A DNA stretch of 64,000 nucleotides from Ignavibacteria bacterium. GTDB lineage: Bacteria > Bacteroidota > Ignavibacteria > Ch128b. Made by a program: the position numbers and the translations under genes. This document shows, piece by piece, positions 17,551 through 27,544 of this stretch. How positions within the stretch are numbered: the stretch's first letter is position 1; each line of letters opens with the position of its first letter. The notes below the pieces were generated by a model. It saw nothing but the letters and a program-made list of their open reading frames with translations. It did no database searches and was not told the DNA's origin. The stretch lies in the NCBI GenBank assembly GCA_013177855.1, contig JABLYA010000002.1:124001-188000 (forward strand). Reading direction: 5' to 3'.

Positions 17551-19017
17551 TTATTCAATCTTTAATATTGGATAGTTTTTACAATTATAAAGATATCTGA
17601 ATTTTTCATATTGAACTAATCCGCTCATTGATTGCGGTTCTAATGCAAGAACAATTAAATTTTTCTTTAGTTGATCAGTTGGTATTAAAATATATTCTTG
17701 TCCAAGTTCTTCTTTATTTACTCTTTGCTCTTGAATTTGAATATCAACTAAATATTCCCCCTCAATTAAGATCGAATCAATGTTTATAACTTCATATCTA
17801 CTTATCACTTTATCATCAGGAATGATTTCCGAGTACCTCAAATTATGATCTTGAATAAATTCTACTAATAATTCATCATTCTTTGGAATTAAGTAAGCAA
17901 ATGGAATTTTTATTTTCAACAAGCTTTCAATTACCGGATGATAATTTGAAATTGAAATGATTGTATCTTTTTCTTCACCAACTAACTTTACTGGTAATTT
18001 GAATGACTGACCATCAGGGAAGTGGTCTGATCGAACAATTACGCTGTCCTTTTTAAGAATATCTTTTCTTGCGGCTTCGACAAGTTTTTTAATTTCTTTC
18101 TGATTTTGATAACAGAATTTCAAAAGACCAAGCATTGTTTCACATTGTCCCTTTGCTCTTCTCTCAATATTATCAAGATAGAAATCTCTGCCATTTTTAC
18201 CTTCAAGAATAAATGACAGAGTATTTAAGATTCCAAAACTTTGTCTACCATCATTTATATCGACTGTGCTGTGTCTTAGTCTTTCCTTGTCAGGTGGACC
18301 ACCTACAACATATTCACAGAAAGTATAATTTTTTGCTTTCAGATAATTTTCTATGAATGGTAAAACTTTTTTCTTTTGATAAGATCTTAACTTTTCATTG
18401 ATATTTAGGTTAGTCAAAAGACCCAGTTGTTCATCGGCATTCTTGTAATAATCAAATTCTTTCCAGTCATTTGAATATGGGAAATACTCGTGTACATCTA
18501 AAGTTACTTCAAAATTGTATTTATTAAAAAGTTTGTGAAGAGCTTTTGTTTCATTTTCTGTAAGAATTAAATGATTTCTGTTTAAGTCAACTCCATTAGA
18601 ATTTCTCCGCTGATTTTTTTCAGAACCATCTGGATTCATCTGGGGGATTAGAGCGAAATCAATACGATCAAATAAATAGTGATTTTCTTTCTTAAGAAGT
18701 TCTTTAATTAAGAATAGAACCCCTTCTTTACCAGATTGCTCATTTCCATGCTGTTGTGCAAAAAATAATATTTTCAGTTTGTTTTTGTTTTTACCAAAAT
18801 CGCCTTTTGAAAAATAAAGTATGTAAATTTCTCTTCCTTCATTAGTAGTTGTAAGAACTTCTTTTTTAATCAATCTCGAATTTTTGTCAATTTCAGCAAC
18901 ATACTTTTTCAGTTCCTCATAAGAAGTCAGACGGGTGAAATTGGATTTCTCGAGCGGAGTATCTTGAGAAAAAAGTAATGATAAATAAGCAAAAAGAATT
19001 AGCAAAACTCTAAACAT
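17551..19017 (-). CDS. Exported M14-family zinc carboxypeptidase
   Basis: A 488-residue secreted or periplasmic metallo-carboxypeptidase. It has a signal peptide (to about 18) and the zinc ligands H90 and E93 in QHGNEQSG and H176 in LDVHEY. Substrate-binding RRNSNGVDLNRN lies at 137-148 and the catalytic Glu is probably in FILEGKNG near 280. The HxxE...H order fits M14. A C-terminal domain of about 150 residues is probably a beta-sandwich. No T9SS tail is present. It follows the S51 gene by 51 bases and is probably co-transcribed, so it may trim peptides released by that enzyme. Confidence 0.85.
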   Translation of the reverse strand: MFRVLLILFAYLSLLFSQDTPLEKSNFTRLTSYEELKKYVAEIDKNSRLIKKEVLTTTNEGREIYILYFSKGDFGKNKNKLKILFFAQQHGNEQSGKEGVLFLIKELLKKENHYLFDRIDFALIPQMNPDGSEKNQRRNSNGVDLNRNHLILTENETKALHKLFNKYNFEVTLDVHEYFPYSNDWKEFDYYKNADEQLGLLTNLNINEKLRSYQKKKVLPFIENYLKAKNYTFCEYVVGGPPDKERLRHSTVDINDGRQSFGILNTLSFILEGKNGRDFYLDNIERRAKGQCETMLGLLKFCYQNQKEIKKLVEAARKDILKKDSVIVRSDHFPDGQSFKLPVKLVGEEKDTIISISNYHPVIESLLKIKIPFAYLIPKNDELLVEFIQDHNLRYSEIIPDDKVISRYEVINIDSILIEGEYLVDIQIQEQRVNKEELGQEYILIPTDQLKKNLIVLALEPQSMSGLVQYEKFRYLYNCKNYPILKIE

Positions 19018-19068
19018 ATAAAGTCCTTGATTTTTAATTTTTCAAAAAGATTAAAATACTTGAGTTGA

Positions 19069-21099
19069 TTACTTTAATAAAACCATTTTTCTTGTTTGAG
19101 AATAATTATCAATCTCAAGTCTTAAAAAATAAATTCCATTTGGCAGATCAGTTGCCTTGAAATCAAGTTCATAATACCCAGCATTTAGAAAATCATTAAA
19201 TAAAACTTTTACATTCTGTCCAAGAATGTTAAAAACTTTTAGTGAAACAAATTTTTGTTTATCCGATCTAAATGTAAATCTAATTTTTGTTTCATTGTTA
19301 AAAGGATTTGGGAAATTTTGATGCAGTTCAAATGGTTCAAATTCAACTTCTTCACTAAGTTCATTGACCGATGTTAATTGATCAAATTTCCCTTTATTAA
19401 ATAAATATTTTATTTGCGAATGATTTGTAATTGAAATCCTAAATTTATCAATTGCAACAACCTGTCTTGGACCGACACTTCCGCTTGCTCTATATGTTGA
19501 TGAATCGATATAAAGTGCATCTCGTGCATCAATGATTAAATATGGTATTGATACATTCCCAGATAGTGATGAATCAAATTTTGAAATCTCAACTCTGCCA
19601 GTCCCGTTCAGATATAACCCGAATCTTTTTCTATTTCTCATCATACCCCACAAAACAGAGCTCATCCGATTCTCGTAGAAATTCGAATTTTCATAAATCA
19701 TTGGTTGAAAAATTAAATCATCAAAAATTGAAAGACCATTATTATTAGTCATTCTTCCTCTAAACGAGGCAAGATTATCTAAATCAACATTATCAACATA
19801 AAATTGACCCGCAATCTTTCCAGAATTCCCGAAGAAAAATATTGGCTTTGATTGATTAATGCTTGAATAAAAAGAATCAGATAACAATGTTCCTTGTTGA
19901 TTTAGCAAAGTCAGATGTTTTAATGAATCACCTGCAATTATAAAGCAGGTTGCTGCTGAAATTTTTGATGCTTCTTCGGGAATATTCAATACTAAACTAT
20001 CGAGATATAAGACTGAGTAATTGTAATTATTTGATTGAAGATAATTTATGATTGTGTTTGTTCCAGAAAATCCTGGGTGAGTTATAAGTAAAATATTTGT
20101 TGAATTATTACTAATTAAAAATTGAGAAAGATTCTGATTGGTATGTAAACTAATATCGTTATTTCCAGTTAGATAAAAATTTGTCTTTGAAAAACTAAAG
20201 CCAGCAGAACTATCCAGTACTTTTGCTGAGGCAGGAACTTCTAAAATGTCAAGATTCTGAAAATCAAATTTCCAGTTTTTAGTTAAGAGATGACCGCGAA
20301 GATTTTCAATTGTGTATTTATTGTTTGTGAACTCAGATAGTTTGGTTTTACCATCGAAATAAAAAACTGCTACCGAGCCGCTTCCCATTACGACTGCTGA
20401 TTTATCAGGATAAATACAAATCGCTGTTCTGTCATCAATTCCGGCTCCGATTATTTTTTTCCCATATGTATAAAAAATATTATATAACATTGCAATTAAT
20501 CTGCCGTGTCGACCTCTTTCCATTAAATGTGTATCAATCAAAACATTTGGCATTAGATTTAAAAAATTATTTTCGAATTTCATTCTTGAATAGAAGGGAT
20601 TCAGCAAAGCTTCATCAGGATAGGCAGAACCATTTTGAGCGCTGAAATCAAATTCACCAAGTACCATTGCGCCAGCACTTGTTCCAGCAATTACACCACC
20701 ATTCTGAAAGACATATTTAATTGCATCTTCTGTTTTTGTCCCTTTCCACAATCTAATGTACTGCCATTGATCTCCACCTCTGAGAAAAATAGCTTTCGCA
20801 GTAATAAGTTCATCGTAAGTTGACTGAAGATTAGCTATTGTAGTTGAAGAAATTGTTTTATTATATGCAGTATCAGCACCAAGCCACATAAAATAATTTG
20901 GTAACCAGCTGGATGCATCTGAATAGCTTAAGATGATAATTTTTCCGCTATCTGATTTTTGCACAATCCAGCGGTAAGGTTCATCGCTCCAATCGTTGTA
21001 ATTTTCACTTCCTCCACCAATTGCACAAATGTAGCCCTGTGAGTAAAGAAGTTCTGTAAGGATAATTAAAATAATTAAGAAAATTTTATGAAAACTCAT
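19069..21099 (-). CDS. T9SS-exported S51 (cyanophycinase-family) protein
   Basis: A 676-residue secreted peptidase of the class I glutamine amidotransferase-like S51 family. It has a signal peptide (1-20), the S51 core with nucleophile S141 in GTSAGA, then IDTHLMERGRHGRLIAML and GAGIDDRTA. A second, divergent domain follows at about 330-580, and a T9SS sorting domain (NFPNPFNNETKIRF ... TRKMVLLK) closes it. I use the ATG at 21097-21099; the longer frame starts with TTG at 21120 and adds nothing recognisable. S51 enzymes cut cyanophycin or aspartyl dipeptides; the substrate here is unproven. Confidence 0.85.
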   Translation of the reverse strand: MSFHKIFLIILIILTELLYSQGYICAIGGGSENYNDWSDEPYRWIVQKSDSGKIIILSYSDASSWLPNYFMWLGADTAYNKTISSTTIANLQSTYDELITAKAIFLRGGDQWQYIRLWKGTKTEDAIKYVFQNGGVIAGTSAGAMVLGEFDFSAQNGSAYPDEALLNPFYSRMKFENNFLNLMPNVLIDTHLMERGRHGRLIAMLYNIFYTYGKKIIGAGIDDRTAICIYPDKSAVVMGSGSVAVFYFDGKTKLSEFTNNKYTIENLRGHLLTKNWKFDFQNLDILEVPASAKVLDSSAGFSFSKTNFYLTGNNDISLHTNQNLSQFLISNNSTNILLITHPGFSGTNTIINYLQSNNYNYSVLYLDSLVLNIPEEASKISAATCFIIAGDSLKHLTLLNQQGTLLSDSFYSSINQSKPIFFFGNSGKIAGQFYVDNVDLDNLASFRGRMTNNNGLSIFDDLIFQPMIYENSNFYENRMSSVLWGMMRNRKRFGLYLNGTGRVEISKFDSSLSGNVSIPYLIIDARDALYIDSSTYRASGSVGPRQVVAIDKFRISITNHSQIKYLFNKGKFDQLTSVNELSEEVEFEPFELHQNFPNPFNNETKIRFTFRSDKQKFVSLKVFNILGQNVKVLFNDFLNAGYYELDFKATDLPNGIYFLRLEIDNYSQTRKMVLLK

Positions 21100-21278
21100 G
21101 TCAATAATTTTTTTGATCAATAATAAAATGTTTTATCGAGATTAAAGAATAATTATTTCGAGCCTCAGAATGTAAATTAAAAGACAATCTCTCGTGCTCT
21201 AATGATTTTTCCCTTTATCAACTTAAATCAAGAATTTCTATAAACCTGTTCAGATCTAAAGTTTATTATTAATAATCT

Positions 21279-22268
21279 TTAAAATTCAAAGTTCAAAGAG
21301 ATACGATGAACATTTGGTAAAATTTTAAATGCCGAGTAACTGTAATCAAACGATAATTTATAATCAGCAAAAACAGTTTTTATCCCACCGCCAAGTGTAA
21401 AGTTTTCATCATCATAATTGTATTTGTATCCGCCTCGAATTGAAAGCATATCAAAGAAAGTAAACTCTGAACCGAAATGAATTCTTTCTTTATTGTCATT
21501 TGGGTGAGAAGCATCAATCCCAATTCGAGACTTAAAGAATTCGGTTTTAAATAAGTCCATTCCAATGCCCACTTGAAAATGTAAAGGCAAAGGATAGTCA
21601 TCGGTTACCAGTCGAGCAGGGGTTAATCTGTTTAAAGGAAAGTTATTATTTCTATCGTGAACTACATTTAAATCTGGACCGGACATATTCAAATCAGGGC
21701 CAAAGTTTGTCATTGACATTGCAATAGTTAAATTTTGAAAATCTAATGTGTATTGTGTCCCAATATCAAAGGCGATTCCATTAGAAGTCTCGTTCCATAT
21801 TCTTTGATAAATATATTTCATAGTCAAACCAAATCGAAATCTATCAGTCAAATTTCTTGCATAAGTTAACCCAATTGCCATATCCTGCGCATCAAAAAAT
21901 CTTCCCGTTCCATTTGGTTCTAATTCAGTTGTAATCTCCATCTTTTCCATATTCAAAACGATAATGCTTGCACCAAGTATTCCAAAATCACCGAAATTTT
22001 TCGCAACTGCGAAAGCATTAACATCAAAAAATTTGAACCAGTTGAAAAAAGTAAAATGAAAAGAAGTTGATTGAACATTTGCAATACCGGCTGGATTCCA
22101 GAATACTGCTGAAGCATCATCCGTTAGACCAACAACTGCAGAACCAAGTGCAGCGTTTCTTGCTCCTATAGGGATTTGTAAAAACTGAGCTCCAGATGTT
22201 CCAAGATTTGGATTTTGAGCAATTAAATTGATGGACAAAACTAAAACCAAAATAAAAACTCTTTTCAT
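21279..22268 (-). CDS. PorV/PorQ-family outer-membrane protein
   Basis: A 329-residue outer-membrane barrel. It has a signal peptide (to about 17), then the family opening LQIPIGARNAALGSAVVGLTDDASAVFWNPAG and many beta strands ending HRISLNFEF with a terminal Phe. PorV and its relatives act as shuttle or acceptor proteins in type IX secretion. A strong AAATTTGGAGGAGCT precedes the ATG. It is the last gene of the long operon from 32872, 14 bases after the large secreted protein, which suggests it serves that partner specifically. Confidence 0.85.
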   Translation of the reverse strand: MKRVFILVLVLSINLIAQNPNLGTSGAQFLQIPIGARNAALGSAVVGLTDDASAVFWNPAGIANVQSTSFHFTFFNWFKFFDVNAFAVAKNFGDFGILGASIIVLNMEKMEITTELEPNGTGRFFDAQDMAIGLTYARNLTDRFRFGLTMKYIYQRIWNETSNGIAFDIGTQYTLDFQNLTIAMSMTNFGPDLNMSGPDLNVVHDRNNNFPLNRLTPARLVTDDYPLPLHFQVGIGMDLFKTEFFKSRIGIDASHPNDNKERIHFGSEFTFFDMLSIRGGYKYNYDDENFTLGGGIKTVFADYKLSFDYSYSAFKILPNVHRISLNFEF

Positions 22269-22282
22269 AGCTCCTCCAAATT

Positions 22283-25048
22283 TTATTTAATTACTGCAAA
22301 TCGATTGAGATATTCACCTACACTCGTTTTAACAACATAAAGATAAATTCCCGTGCTAATTTCTCTTCCCCCTTCCGCTCTCAAATCCCAGATTGCTGTC
22401 CCAGTATTAGAATTATGATATATTGTTTTTATTAAATCTCCATCCAATGTAAATATGTAGATAGTGCATTCATTTGGCAGATTAATAAATTGTAATTGTC
22501 TAAGTGGTTCTCTTCTCAATTCGCCAAATTCTGGTTCAAATAAAGAAGAAACCACATAAGGATTTGGAACGACTTTAATCTTGCTTAAGTTTTCTTTTAT
22601 CACCTTCGACTCAATTCTTGATGGAAGAATAGAAAATCTATAAGCATCTCTTAAATTTGGTAAAACAGGAACAACTGTTTCAAATGAAAATACATTTCCT
22701 CGCGATGGTGGATTATTTGATTGAAATTCAAAACGAACATTAATTCCGTTGAATGTAATCGACTCTAAATTTCTGATTGTATCTTTTTTCATAATTGTAT
22801 CTAATCTTTCATTTCGAACGAGTACACTGATAAAGCCGGCGCCATTCACAAATCCATTGCTCTCAACTGAAATTAGATACATCATATTCTTTAATGCGGT
22901 TGTATCTGAAACAGATGGGATAATTTTCATAAAGTCAGAACCACTTACACGCGAAAGATTTCTGATTACATCTGGCGGAACAAGCGAAAACAAAATTCCA
23001 TCTGGTGTTGAATATGGTGTATTCAGCCAGAATGGTCTCTGATTTATCAGTGTATCCGACCCATTTTTAACTACAGTAGCAGCAAAGTTTAATGTAATAT
23101 AGTCACCTGCTTTTGGTTTAAATTCTGCTGGAACTGTTGGATCTGGATCTTCGATTTTAATTCGCATTCCTGGATTTACTGTATAAGTCGCTCCTGATAG
23201 ATAGCTTTTAGGATCAGGTGCGATGTAATCACCTGTGTAAAGATCAATTAAATGAAATTGGGTTTTTGAAATAAATTCAATTCCATATCGTTTGGGTTCT
23301 GTTCTGGATGAATCTGTAATAATGGGTGTGACTTTAGTTAAAAGTTTGCCCCTCTCTGTTCTTTGTACATAGGAAAATTTTAGTTCGTAAGTTCCACCAG
23401 CAAGTTCATCTTTATCAGTAGGATCTACAATCAATTGATAATTTGAATTTCCAGTACCAATATAAGCTACAGTATCCGAGCTAACAGATATCCTACCGAT
23501 TTGTTTAGAATAAGGAATAACTGCGATCGTATTTATAGCTGAAGTATCTTTACCAAGAGGACTTTCGAGACTCGCACCAACAAGCGTATCACCACGATCA
23601 TAAGATGTTACGCAATACCAGTATTCAATACCGTTTACAACTAAAGTATCAATGTATGAATATCGTAAACCTCGATCGAGACCAATTTTATTAGGTAAAT
23701 CGTAGTCGGCTAACTTTTGCCAGTTTACGCCTTTGTCAAGACTTTTGTAAACACGATAACCTTCAAAATCATATTCTCCGCTAAAACTATCTTTAGATTT
23801 TTCTGCTTTATCATCCCATATTAAAATTACTCTTCTATCACCTGCCCAGCCTGTTAGAGTTGGTGTAGCCGGCGGTTTGCTAATTTCAAAATCAAACTCG
23901 ATAATTTTATAAGCATTATCGAGATATCTTATTGCATCATCGTAATCATCACCTGCAATTATTGCAGTAATAAAAACAAGAGTATCGCCTACATTTAATT
24001 TATAAGGACCAGAGCTAATGGTTGCAACAATATCAAGTCCTGAAGCGGGAATTGTATTAGGATCATCATAATGAATATTTGGATTAGGACCAAGATGAAA
24101 ATATTTAGGACCCAGAGTTGGATTATTATATAATCTCGGATCACTTGACATTATCCAGTATTGTATAGAATCAATATCTCTATCATCATCGTAGAGATTA
24201 TAGTGCATATCAGTAATGCCAAGTTGTACACCATTAACTTCAGGCGTTCTTAAAAAAGCAACACCAAAATACCCTGTTTTTCCATCGGGCCACTCTCTTG
24301 AATATCCTTTAGCATCATAGAAATAGAGAAAATTCTTTTCTTTCAAAAATCCAATCTTATCATCAGCATACTCCGGGACGCCGCCGCTTACATTACCAAC
24401 ATCAATATCACAATACATAGCGAAGTAAAGACTATCAAGATCTTTTTTGCCCTTATTAATTACCAAGTACTTATAAAAAATAATATTCTGAGCAAACTTT
24501 ACTCCATAAGTGTATCCAATTTGATGAACTTCCAATCCAAGTATTGACTTTGAATTATTGCTGTCACTAAAAACACAGTAACTATCCTGATCGGATTTAA
24601 AGATTGGATTTCCATATTGATCTTTAATAGGCCAGCCATTAACTGGATGCCAGGTATCGGGTTTATCACTCATTGCAATTTTTGCAAGCTGCGGATTATG
24701 ATAACCACCAACTGCTTCCCACTCTTCGTTGGTTGTAAATCTTCCCTGAACAACATTATCCGGTACGCCAATGAACGGATTTATTCGATAGATATAATGT
24801 TTTCCACTATTTATTGGAAATTCACCGGATGGTCCCTGTGATAATCTTCTTGGATAAAGTTTACCTCTGTTTTCAAAAAACAAACCAATATTACTCGCAT
24901 TATGTACCCCACCTGCTCGATCTATTATTCCCTCTGATTTCTCAAGAGCTCTTAATCTTTCCATTTCTTCGATTTCTTTCTTGCTCTGTTGAGAATAAAG
25001 AGCAGAGATTGACAAAAAAATCAAAATGACTATAAATACTTTTTTCAT
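22283..25048 (-). CDS. Large secreted protein with Fn3-like and sorting-like ends
   Basis: A 921-residue exported protein with a signal peptide (MKKVFIVILIFLSISALYSQ). A long N-terminal region rich in Tyr/Asp loops comes first, then an Fn3-like stretch at about 395-490 (PPATPTLTGWAGDRRVILIW ... DFEGYRVYKSLD). The C-terminal 100 residues look like a T9SS/FlgD-like sandwich (VPNPYVVSSLF, then GREISTGIYLYVVKTSVGEY). The tail lacks the KKM(V)LLK end of the other five. It sits between the TonB receptor (25-base gap) and the PorV-like gene. I infer a surface partner of the receptor, not a known enzyme. Confidence 0.75.
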   Translation of the reverse strand: MKKVFIVILIFLSISALYSQQSKKEIEEMERLRALEKSEGIIDRAGGVHNASNIGLFFENRGKLYPRRLSQGPSGEFPINSGKHYIYRINPFIGVPDNVVQGRFTTNEEWEAVGGYHNPQLAKIAMSDKPDTWHPVNGWPIKDQYGNPIFKSDQDSYCVFSDSNNSKSILGLEVHQIGYTYGVKFAQNIIFYKYLVINKGKKDLDSLYFAMYCDIDVGNVSGGVPEYADDKIGFLKEKNFLYFYDAKGYSREWPDGKTGYFGVAFLRTPEVNGVQLGITDMHYNLYDDDRDIDSIQYWIMSSDPRLYNNPTLGPKYFHLGPNPNIHYDDPNTIPASGLDIVATISSGPYKLNVGDTLVFITAIIAGDDYDDAIRYLDNAYKIIEFDFEISKPPATPTLTGWAGDRRVILIWDDKAEKSKDSFSGEYDFEGYRVYKSLDKGVNWQKLADYDLPNKIGLDRGLRYSYIDTLVVNGIEYWYCVTSYDRGDTLVGASLESPLGKDTSAINTIAVIPYSKQIGRISVSSDTVAYIGTGNSNYQLIVDPTDKDELAGGTYELKFSYVQRTERGKLLTKVTPIITDSSRTEPKRYGIEFISKTQFHLIDLYTGDYIAPDPKSYLSGATYTVNPGMRIKIEDPDPTVPAEFKPKAGDYITLNFAATVVKNGSDTLINQRPFWLNTPYSTPDGILFSLVPPDVIRNLSRVSGSDFMKIIPSVSDTTALKNMMYLISVESNGFVNGAGFISVLVRNERLDTIMKKDTIRNLESITFNGINVRFEFQSNNPPSRGNVFSFETVVPVLPNLRDAYRFSILPSRIESKVIKENLSKIKVVPNPYVVSSLFEPEFGELRREPLRQLQFINLPNECTIYIFTLDGDLIKTIYHNSNTGTAIWDLRAEGGREISTGIYLYVVKTSVGEYLNRFAVIK

Positions 25049-25073
25049 ATCAAACTCTTCAATTTCTGATTGA

Positions 25074-27530
25074 TTAAAATTTAATTCCCATTCCTAATCT
25101 TATAATTCTTGGCGGACCATAATTTGCTGGATTTTTCATCCATTCTTCAGAATGACCGCCTACAAATGTGTATTCAGGATCCCCGGTATCAGGATAAACA
25201 TAAATAACATTCTTTCGATTAGTGAGATTATAGATTTCAGCAAAAATTCTGAGCTTTGAGTTTTTTATCAATTTAATCTCTTTACCAAGTTGTAGATCGA
25301 TTGTATAAGTAGCAGGTCTTCGGAGAGAATTTTTAACAACAAACCCTATGTCTCTTCCACTCGGAGTATAAGGATAACCACTGCTAGCTTTGAAAATCAA
25401 ACTATAATCTGTATTTGAAAAAAGTTTTAATCCCGAAAACTCTGGTCCTTCATTTTCTGGAATTGTGAAAGTTGCAGTTGCATTTAATACATGGGTTTTA
25501 TCAAAATCTAAGTAATAGAGCAATGTTGATTCTTGAGTTCCGGGATACTGCTCTGTTTCAGAAGATGCACTGCCCTTAGCAACGGAATAAGTATAAGTTA
25601 AACCACCAGAAAAATATCTATCGGGTCGAACATCAATTGTTAATTCAAGTCCTTTAATATTAGCATAGTCTTCATTTACATAAAGAGTATATCCGACATA
25701 TCTTCCTTCAAAGTAAGGGAAATAATATCGTGTACCTATTAATCCCGTTACATCTTTGTAATATGCAACAAGGTGAGCCGCCATTCTTTCAGAAAATTGA
25801 TGAGACAAACCAACTTCATAGGCAACAGTTCTTTGTGCATCAAGTGAAGGTTGACCAAAGAGAGGTTCTCTCACATTTAAATCATATTGTTTATTCTCAA
25901 ACAGAAACTCAAAGTCTGGGTTTTGAAAGAAATGTCCATAAGAAAAATGTAATTTTGTTCTGTCAGAAATCGGATGTGCAATACCCACTCTCGGGCTTAA
26001 CTGATATCTCGGTTTAACTTTAACAATTGAATTTGGATCTAATGGATTTTGTCTGAATTCAACATTTGCATTTAAGTAATCAAAACGGAGCCCAAGATTA
26101 ATTATTAAATAAGGATATTCAATTTTATCTTGTATGTAGGTTGCAAATTCAAATGGATAAGTTTTGTAATTATTTATATAAGGGAAATTTCTTTTAGGAT
26201 CGTAAATGTTCCAATAGCGTATCCAGTGCTTTTTAAATTGTCCTCCGAATTTCAATTCATGAATTTCTGAAGCCTGCCATTGGAAATCTATTTTAAAATC
26301 TGCAGTTACCGTACGGCTGTCCGTCATCTCAAGAGGATCGGCTTTAGAGTAAAATTCGAATCCGTTACCAATATTCGGAAAATATTCTCTCTGACTTACT
26401 GATAAATATTGAGAAGTATCTTTATCAATTCCAGAATAAAAGCCTTGATTGAAATAAGAAGCTCTGAAATCGTAAAAAAGTCTCGGCGATAATGTGTGAG
26501 TAAAGGTCAAAGCTGTCTGCCAACTGTCTGTTCTTATTCTCAAATATTGTTCGGGTATGTATTTAAATTCATGTGAATAATTTTGCCTTCTGCCTTTACT
26601 TCCTCTATTGGACAAAGTTATCTTAATTGAGGGAATATGAGTTGTGGTCAACTTTGAGAAAAAAGTAGAAACTTTATTATAGCCAAATGGGAGATAACTT
26701 CCTCGATTATCTCGATCAAAGGAGACAAAATATTTTAGTTTATTTGTAAAAATTGGTCCACTCAAACTTGCATTCAATCTATTTTCATCAAATTTATCGT
26801 ATGGACTCAAGCCAAAATCGCTCGTCCTAAATTCAAGTTTGCCGGAAAATCTGTCAGTTCCTTCACGAGTTACAATGTTAACAACACTGCTCATAGCATT
26901 TCCATATTCTGCATTAAAAGTCCCTGAAAGTAAAGTCATCTCTTGAATTGCATCATTGTTAATATCAGTTGCAAGCCGACCGAGTAAAGGATCTTTGACA
27001 TACATTCCATCTACAAGGTAAGCGACTTCATTTGTTCTTCCACCACGAACATGAATTGCTGTCCCTTCACCTACAACGCCTGCTTGAAGAGTTAATATAT
27101 CTGTAAATCTTGAAACAGGAAGTGCTTCAATTTTTTCTCTCGTAATGATTGATATTGAACTCGTCATATCTTTTTGAATCATTGGAGTCTTCGCGACAAC
27201 ATAAACTTCCTGCAATACAATATCTGTTTGTTTTAGCTGAACTGAAATTTCAGTCGTTTGATCTATAATTATTTTTACATTCTCAACTATTACAGCCTCA
27301 TAACCAATCGAGCTTACTCTTACTGAATAAACACCCGGAGGAATGTTGAGAATAACAAATCTTCCATTAACATCGGTTGCAGCACCTAAATTTGTTCCGA
27401 CTAAAATTACATTTGCCCCTATAACTGGTTCTTTCGTTTCTGCGTCTTTTACAGTTCCAACAAGTTTACCCGTAACCCCAGCAATTAAATTCGAACCAAT
27501 AACTAAAAAAAATAAAATTAATTTTTTCAT
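25074..27530 (-). CDS. TonB-dependent receptor with carboxypeptidase-regulatory-like domain
   Basis: An 818-residue outer-membrane receptor. It has a signal peptide (to about 17) and a CarboxypepD_reg-like beta domain at about 20-105 (GKLVGTVKDAETKEPVIGAN). The plug domain is at about 115-230 (TSSISIITREKIEALP, VRGGRTNEVAYLVDG) and the rest is a barrel ending in Phe. Such receptors take up oligomers too large for porins. It follows the RpiR gene by 14 bases, and its partners are the next two genes. The substrate cannot be read from sequence; peptide fragments from the S51 and M14 enzymes are a reasonable guess. Confidence 0.88.
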   Translation of the reverse strand: MKKLILFFLVIGSNLIAGVTGKLVGTVKDAETKEPVIGANVILVGTNLGAATDVNGRFVILNIPPGVYSVRVSSIGYEAVIVENVKIIIDQTTEISVQLKQTDIVLQEVYVVAKTPMIQKDMTSSISIITREKIEALPVSRFTDILTLQAGVVGEGTAIHVRGGRTNEVAYLVDGMYVKDPLLGRLATDINNDAIQEMTLLSGTFNAEYGNAMSSVVNIVTREGTDRFSGKLEFRTSDFGLSPYDKFDENRLNASLSGPIFTNKLKYFVSFDRDNRGSYLPFGYNKVSTFFSKLTTTHIPSIKITLSNRGSKGRRQNYSHEFKYIPEQYLRIRTDSWQTALTFTHTLSPRLFYDFRASYFNQGFYSGIDKDTSQYLSVSQREYFPNIGNGFEFYSKADPLEMTDSRTVTADFKIDFQWQASEIHELKFGGQFKKHWIRYWNIYDPKRNFPYINNYKTYPFEFATYIQDKIEYPYLIINLGLRFDYLNANVEFRQNPLDPNSIVKVKPRYQLSPRVGIAHPISDRTKLHFSYGHFFQNPDFEFLFENKQYDLNVREPLFGQPSLDAQRTVAYEVGLSHQFSERMAAHLVAYYKDVTGLIGTRYYFPYFEGRYVGYTLYVNEDYANIKGLELTIDVRPDRYFSGGLTYTYSVAKGSASSETEQYPGTQESTLLYYLDFDKTHVLNATATFTIPENEGPEFSGLKLFSNTDYSLIFKASSGYPYTPSGRDIGFVVKNSLRRPATYTIDLQLGKEIKLIKNSKLRIFAEIYNLTNRKNVIYVYPDTGDPEYTFVGGHSEEWMKNPANYGPPRIIRLGMGIKF

Positions 27531-27544
27531 AACCCACCTCTTCC

